Shown: positions 38,046 through 44,463 of the stretch, in pieces
How the letters are laid out: every line of letters starts with the position of its first letter
Position numbering within the stretch: position 1 is the stretch's first letter
Source of the DNA: Candidatus Dadabacteria bacterium
Lineage (GTDB): Bacteria > Desulfobacterota_D > UBA1144 > Nemesobacterales > Nemesobacteraceae
Length of the DNA: 44,463 bases
Direction of reading: 5' to 3'
Assembly (NCBI GenBank): GCA_022819805.1
Contig: JAJEGO010000037.1
Coordinates: 1-44,463, forward strand
The notes under the pieces: model-generated
Databases searched by the model: none
Told to the model about the DNA's origin: nothing
What the model saw: the letters and a program-made list of their open reading frames with translations, nothing else
Translations under genes and position numbers: made by a program

Positions 38046-39065
38046 ATGATGGAAGAAACGCTTAAGGAGATAAGAAACCAGATAGATTCTGACCTTGAGG
38101 GGGTCTCGACCGAAGCCGATCTCGTCAGGGTAAAGGCAGGCTACGTAGGGAAAAAGGGATCTCTAACGCAGCTTCTTAAATCCATGAAGGACCTTCCTAA
38201 AGAGGAGCGCCGCCAGGCGGGCATTCTCATAAATGCGACGAAAAATGAAATCGAGGAGCTGATCGAGAAGAGATCAGACGAGATAAAGCGCAAGATCATG
38301 GACGAGAAACTCCTTGAGGAGGCAACCGACTTCACTCTTCCCGGCCGCGGAATGCCGGTAGGGGCAAAGCATCCCATAACCCAGGTCATGGAGCGAATAG
38401 TCTATGACTTTGAGAGGATGGGGTTTGAAGTCGCCGAGGGTCCGGAGGTTGAGCTTGACTACTACAATTTCGAGGCGCTTAACATACCGAAAAACCATCC
38501 CGCGAGGGACATGCAGGACACTTTCTACATAACCGACGACATGGTGCTCAGGACCCATACTTCCCCGGTGCAGATACGGATCATGCAGACCCAGCAGCCT
38601 CCGGTGAAGATAATAGCTCCCGGAAAGGTTTATCGATGCGACAGCGACGTCTCCCACACACCTATGTTCCACCAGATAGAGGGTCTCCTGGTCGACAAGG
38701 GGATAACTTTCGGAAACCTGAAATCGGTCATTATCCAGTTCGTAAAACTCACTTTCGGGGAGGGCACGAACGTAAGGTTCCGCCCGAGCTTTTTTCCCTT
38801 CACAGAACCAAGCGCGGAGGTGGACATAGAGTGCCAGATATGTTCTAACGGGTGCAGGGTATGCAAGGGTACCGGGTGGCTTGAAATAATGGGATGCGGA
38901 ATGGTAGACCCCGCGGTTTTCTCAAGCGTCAACTACAATACCGACATCTACTCGGGTTTTGCCTTCGGCATGGGGGTTGAGAGAATCGCCATGCTTAAAT
39001 ACGGGATAAACGACATAAGGCTTTTCTTTGAGAACGACGTAAGATTTCTAAGGCAGTTTGTATAA
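38046..39065 (+). CDS. pheS: Phenylalanyl-tRNA synthetase alpha subunit
   Basis: PheS is the catalytic subunit of the tetrameric enzyme that charges tRNA-Phe. The 339-residue protein has an N-terminal coiled coil (about 1-85) that binds tRNA and the class II core with motif 2 (GKVYRCDSDVSHTPMFHQIEG), the phenylalanine pocket region EPSAEVDIEC and motif 3 (FGMGVERIAMLKYGINDIR). The length is typical (327 in E. coli). The start is ATG at 38046 or the next codon. The beta subunit gene pheT, which normally follows directly, is not in this window; dcd comes next. Confidence 0.95.
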   Translation: MMEETLKEIRNQIDSDLEGVSTEADLVRVKAGYVGKKGSLTQLLKSMKDLPKEERRQAGILINATKNEIEELIEKRSDEIKRKIMDEKLLEEATDFTLPGRGMPVGAKHPITQVMERIVYDFERMGFEVAEGPEVELDYYNFEALNIPKNHPARDMQDTFYITDDMVLRTHTSPVQIRIMQTQQPPVKIIAPGKVYRCDSDVSHTPMFHQIEGLLVDKGITFGNLKSVIIQFVKLTFGEGTNVRFRPSFFPFTEPSAEVDIECQICSNGCRVCKGTGWLEIMGCGMVDPAVFSSVNYNTDIYSGFAFGMGVERIAMLKYGINDIRLFFENDVRFLRQFV

Positions 39066-39078
39066 TTTTTTTCGGGGT

Positions 39079-39107
39079 TGCCGTCGGAAGTACGGCACCG
39101 TCTTTTA
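39079..39107 (+). terminator. Possible pheS terminator
   Basis: TGCCGT (39079-39084) and ACGGCA (39092-39097) form a 6-bp stem with a 7-base loop, followed by CCGTCTTTT. The T-run is short and offset, so the terminator would be weak. An alternative stem, CGGCAC with GTGCCG further right, is also possible. Confidence 0.35.
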
Positions 39108-39238
39108 TGGTTCACTTCATTGTGCCGGATAAAGACTGCCAGATTGATAACATTTCTAAGTAAAAAAATATCTTTTATATGAGAATGATACGAATCAGAT
39201 ATTAAACAGAATTCGAGAAGACAGAAAGGAGAACACCG

Positions 39239-39802
39239 ATGGGAATCAAACCTGATCACTGGATAAGAAAGATGTCGCTTGAGCACAAGATGATAGACCC
39301 TTTCGTGGAAGGGCAGGTAAGCAAGGGCGTTATATCGTACGGCCTTTCCTCTTACGGCTACGATATAAGGGTAAGCAACGAGTTCAAGGTGTTCACCAAC
39401 CTTCACAGCGCCGTCGTTGACCCGAAGAATTTCGATCCCAACTCCTTTGTGGAAATAGAGAACGATTACTGCATAATCCCGCCCAACTCCTTCGCGCTCG
39501 CGAAGACCGTTGAGTATTTCAGGATACCCAGGAGCACCGTTACCGTCTGCGTCGGGAAATCCACTTACGCAAGGTGCGGGATAATCGTGAATGTCACCCC
39601 TTTTGAACCCGAGTGGGAGGGGTACGTGACGCTTGAGATCTCGAATACGACCCCGATTCCCGCGAAGATCTATTCAAACGAGGGAATCGCCCAGGTGCTC
39701 TTTTTCGAGGGAGACGAAGAGTGCGATACCTCCTACGCGGACAAGAAGGGAAAATACCAGAAACAAACCGGCATCACTCACCCGAAAATTTCTCAGGCGT
39801 AG
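39239..39802 (+). CDS. dcd: dCTP deaminase
   Basis: Dcd converts dCTP to dUTP, supplying dUMP for thymidylate synthesis. The 187-residue protein has the trimeric dUTPase-like fold motifs: [24 protein letters not shown] (Ser and Arg of the active site), the catalytic-glutamate strand [14 protein letters not shown] and the C-terminal [15 protein letters not shown] that closes over the nucleotide. There is no sign of the extra dUTPase activity of bifunctional forms, but that needs residue-level comparison. AAGGAG lies 9 bases before the ATG. It is a single-gene unit between pheS and the convergent decarboxylase. Confidence 0.94.
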   Translation: MGIKPDHWIRKMSLEHKMIDPFVEGQVSKGVISYGLSSYGYDIRVSNEFKVFTNLHSAVVDPKNFDPNSFVEIENDYCIIPPNSFALAKTVEYFRIPRSTVTVCVGKSTYARCGIIVNVTPFEPEWEGYVTLEISNTTPIPAKIYSNEGIAQVLFFEGDEECDTSYADKKGKYQKQTGITHPKISQA

Positions 39803-39862
39803 ACCGGCAGTTGGCGTTTTGTGCTGATTTGAGGGACTAAGCGAACCGATCCGCCTCGGGCG

Positions 39863-41344
39863 TCAGTCAGTTCGGGGCAGGCTTTCCGTCCCGAATCTCG
39901 AGATGGTTTCCAATGTCTCGCGTACGTCGTTCCAGGTCGTTGTGTGGTTAATGACACACATTCTGAGCGCAAACGTCCCGTTAAGAAGTGTCGATGATAT
40001 GAAAGCACGGTCTTCCCAGAATACACGGGCGAGTACAGTCCTGTTGATTTCTTCCAACACGTCCTCGCCAAGGTCGGTGCTTGCGGGGTTGACTCGGAAG
40101 CATGCGATCCCCAATGTCGGGGGAGTCAGCATCTCCAGAACGGGACTGCCCTTGATGTACTCCTCAATCCGGTGCGCAAGCGCCATCCCATTCGATACGG
40201 CTCGCCGGAACGCGGCCATTCCGAAGGTCTGAACCGACATCCAGATCTTAAGCGCCCGAACGGAGCGGCTGAGTTGAAGGCCTCTGTCCGAAAAATTCGG
40301 ATGGTCAGCGCCCCAGATCGTGTCCTGGAGAATATCGTGCTTGACGGCGAACGCCCGCTCGAGCGTGCGTACATCCTTCACCATCAGGCCGCCCACCTCA
40401 TAGGGCTGGAAGAACCACTTGTGCGCGTCCAGGCTTATTGAATCTGCGCGCTCTATTCCGCGCAAGAGCCTCTTGCCTTCCTCGGTCACGATTGCGAAGC
40501 CTCCATGCGCGGCGTCGACGTGAAGCCATATATCTTGGGCCTCGCAATAGTCCGCCATCGCTTCCAGAGGGTCGACAGCTCCGCTGCTGGACGTTCCGGC
40601 GTTCGCGCACACTGCGATGGGACTGAGTCCGGCGGCCCGGTCCTCGGCCACGGTCTCGGCAAGCGCATCCATGTCCATACGGAAATCCCCATCGGTCGGA
40701 ATCATGCGGATGCATTCTGGACGGACGCCTACAATTCTGGCCGCGCGGACAAGCGCGCTGTGGCTCTGGTTGCTCATGTACACGCTGGCACGTTCCGGGT
40801 GGTTTGCTGCCTCTCTCGCTGTGACTAAGGCGTCAAGGCTCGCCGCCGAGCCTCCGCTTGTCAACAGTCCGCCCGCACTCTCCGGATAGCCAAGCCAGCG
40901 CCGAAACCAGTCGATCACGACGAGCTCGAGCTGGCTCGGACCGCTTGAAGTCAGCCAGGAGCACTGGTTGATGTTAAATCCGGCAACCATGAAGTCGGCC
41001 AGCACTCCGGGCCAGGTGGGCTGCGAAGGGATGAATCCGAAGCAACGCGGGTGGTCCAGGCGCATTGCGATTGGGAGGATCTCGTGCGCGGCCTGTTCAA
41101 TCACTTGCGAGGCCGGCTGGCCGTCCTCGGGTGGATCTTTCAGCAGTTGATCCTCGAGTTCTCGTCGGAACTCTCCCTCCCAGGCACCTTCTTCGGGCAA
41201 GTTCTCAATGCGCTGCACCAGGAGTTCGGCCGTTCGGCGTGCAAGTTCCAGCATCTGTTCCGGTGCCATACGGAGGTCATCACCCATTCCATCATCATTT
41301 CCTGTTGCTGAGTCTGTCGGATGTCCTGGTTTCTTTACCCGCAT
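39863..41344 (-). CDS. PLP-dependent amino-acid decarboxylase (group II, aromatic type)
   Basis: This 493-residue protein belongs to the pyridoxal-phosphate decarboxylase family that includes aromatic-L-amino-acid, glutamate and tyrosine decarboxylases. Motifs are TSGGSAASLDAL, the substrate/PLP block WLHVDAAHGGFA, and SISLDAHKWFFQPYEVGGLMV with the PLP-binding lysine at residue 309. The N-terminal segment PEQMLELARRTAELLVQRIE and the DHPRCFGFIPSQPTWPGVLADFM block resemble the aromatic group more than the glutamate group. The substrate cannot be told by eye. It is a single gene between dcd and the dispersed repeat, whose promoter would drive it, and looks like an acquired accessory gene. ATG at 41344 is the first start and later ones (for example Met26) are possible. 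Confidence 0.88.
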   Translation of the reverse strand: MRVKKPGHPTDSATGNDDGMGDDLRMAPEQMLELARRTAELLVQRIENLPEEGAWEGEFRRELEDQLLKDPPEDGQPASQVIEQAAHEILPIAMRLDHPRCFGFIPSQPTWPGVLADFMVAGFNINQCSWLTSSGPSQLELVVIDWFRRWLGYPESAGGLLTSGGSAASLDALVTAREAANHPERASVYMSNQSHSALVRAARIVGVRPECIRMIPTDGDFRMDMDALAETVAEDRAAGLSPIAVCANAGTSSSGAVDPLEAMADYCEAQDIWLHVDAAHGGFAIVTEEGKRLLRGIERADSISLDAHKWFFQPYEVGGLMVKDVRTLERAFAVKHDILQDTIWGADHPNFSDRGLQLSRSVRALKIWMSVQTFGMAAFRRAVSNGMALAHRIEEYIKGSPVLEMLTPPTLGIACFRVNPASTDLGEDVLEEINRTVLARVFWEDRAFISSTLLNGTFALRMCVINHTTTWNDVRETLETISRFGTESLPRTD

Positions 41345-41363
41345 TTCTTATCAAAGGTAATTA

Positions 41364-41563
41364 CCCACTATAACTAGCCACTTGCTCCGCCATATTATTG
41401 GGGAATTATTCTTTCAGGTTGACATATTACCGGCGTCAACCGAACATCGCAGGCTGTGAAAGCTCCATACAGCCTAGCAGGGATTTTATTCTCCTGCTTA
41501 ACTGTTTGTCAAGTAAAGAGTGAGTTATTTTGGGTGATACGGAGCGTTTGGTCCTAACAGACC
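41364..41563 (-). repeat. Dispersed intergenic repeat, copy 2
   Basis: This is the second copy of the repeat at 19463-19652, in the same orientation. Conserved blocks are listed there. On the minus strand the sequence carries promoter boxes, a 7-bp hairpin (AGGCTGT/ACAGCCT) just after the predicted start, and a conserved segment with the core CAAGTGGCTAGTT, then reads into the decarboxylase gene about 20 bases further on. The hairpin is at the same place as in copy 1 but uses different bases. Confidence 0.8.
41483..41512 (-). promoter_or_regulatory. Putative promoter of the decarboxylase gene, inside the repeat
   Basis: On the minus strand TTGACA (complement of 41507-41512) and TAAAAT (complement of 41483-41488) are 18 bases apart, as in repeat copy 1. 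The leader to the ATG at 41344 would be about 130 bases. Confidence 0.6.
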
Positions 41564-44341
<2,778 letters not shown>

Positions 44342-44354
44342 GGCTCTTGGAGCC
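44342..44354 (+). terminator. Short hairpin after gyrB
   Basis: GGCTC (44342-44346) and GAGCC (44350-44354) form a 5-bp stem with loop TTG right after the stop codon, followed by GTCCTGTTTC. It lacks a real T-run, so it is at most a weak terminator. Confidence 0.3.
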
Positions 44355-44463
44355 GTCCTGTTTCGTCGTGGCTTTACCTGATGAGATTCGAAGTGAAGCT
44401 ATGGGAGTCCTGTTGGAATTTCATCACGGTGTTTGACCGGGCGCGGCAAATTATCCTTGCAAA

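Overview
The window is a bacterial chromosome segment of moderate GC content with tightly packed core genes. An rRNA operon (16S, tRNA-Ile, tRNA-Ala, 23S), a tgt-yajC-secD-secF operon, numerous lipobox-type signal peptides and a FabL-like reductase point to a didermic (Gram-negative) bacterium. The 16S ends in an ordinary anti-Shine-Dalgarno (CCTCC), and many genes have matching GGAGG leaders with ATG, GTG and quite a few TTG starts. I cannot fix the phylum by eye. The style is that of deltaproteobacteria-like or candidate lineages (Dadabacteria would be one guess), which a 16S search would settle.

Layout. 0.3-2.7 kb: a membrane protein, a PolB-type 3'-5' exonuclease and the tRNA hydroxylase TrhO, all rightward. 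2.7-7.8 kb: a leftward cluster read as a zinc-binding small protein, NAD(P)HX repair enzyme, tsaE, lysC and cimA, with overlapping ends. 7.9-10.8 kb: a radical SAM protein, a VOC protein and cysS. 11.0-16.0 kb: the rRNA operon with promoter, two boxA elements and processing stems, but no 5S gene after the 23S. 16.0-20.8 kb: an accessory island holding an RTX-repeat lipoprotein, a Cre-like tyrosine recombinase, two extra copies of the 23S 3' tail, a dispersed repeat carrying a promoter, and a VapBC toxin-antitoxin pair. 20.9-25.1 kb: rmuC, a FabL-like enoyl-ACP reductase, a DoxX protein and an unknown lipoprotein. 25.1-28.7 kb: a hydantoinase-B/membrane-dipeptidase fusion and sucD, which appears to start at ATA. 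28.9-33.9 kb: a GIY-YIG protein, yicC, a small lipoprotein, a zinc metallopeptidase and dapB, with a broken duplication of the yicC-lipoprotein-dapB junction around the peptidase. 33.9-39.8 kb: tgt, yajC, secD, secF, pheS and dcd. 39.9-44.3 kb: a PLP amino-acid decarboxylase preceded by the second copy of the dispersed repeat, then gyrB.

How the genes work together. lysC and dapB feed lysine/diaminopimelate synthesis and cimA feeds isoleucine. tsaE, trhO, tgt, cysS, pheS and the rRNA operon serve translation. YajC-SecDF drives protein export. Several genes normally found with a partner stand alone here: sucD without sucC, pheS without pheT, hyuB without hyuA, 23S without 5S.

The most unusual parts are (1) the island behind the 23S gene, where a Cre-like recombinase lies between near-identical and decayed copies of the 23S tail; (2) a ~190-bp dispersed repeat that puts a similar promoter and leader in front of both the recombinase and the decarboxylase; (3) the duplicated and reciprocally decayed yicC-lipoprotein-dapB junction around the metallopeptidase; (4) the ATA start and Shine-Dalgarno-masking hairpin of sucD; and (5) the hydantoinase-dipeptidase fusion. 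All alignments were made by eye from the sequence; no database was consulted.
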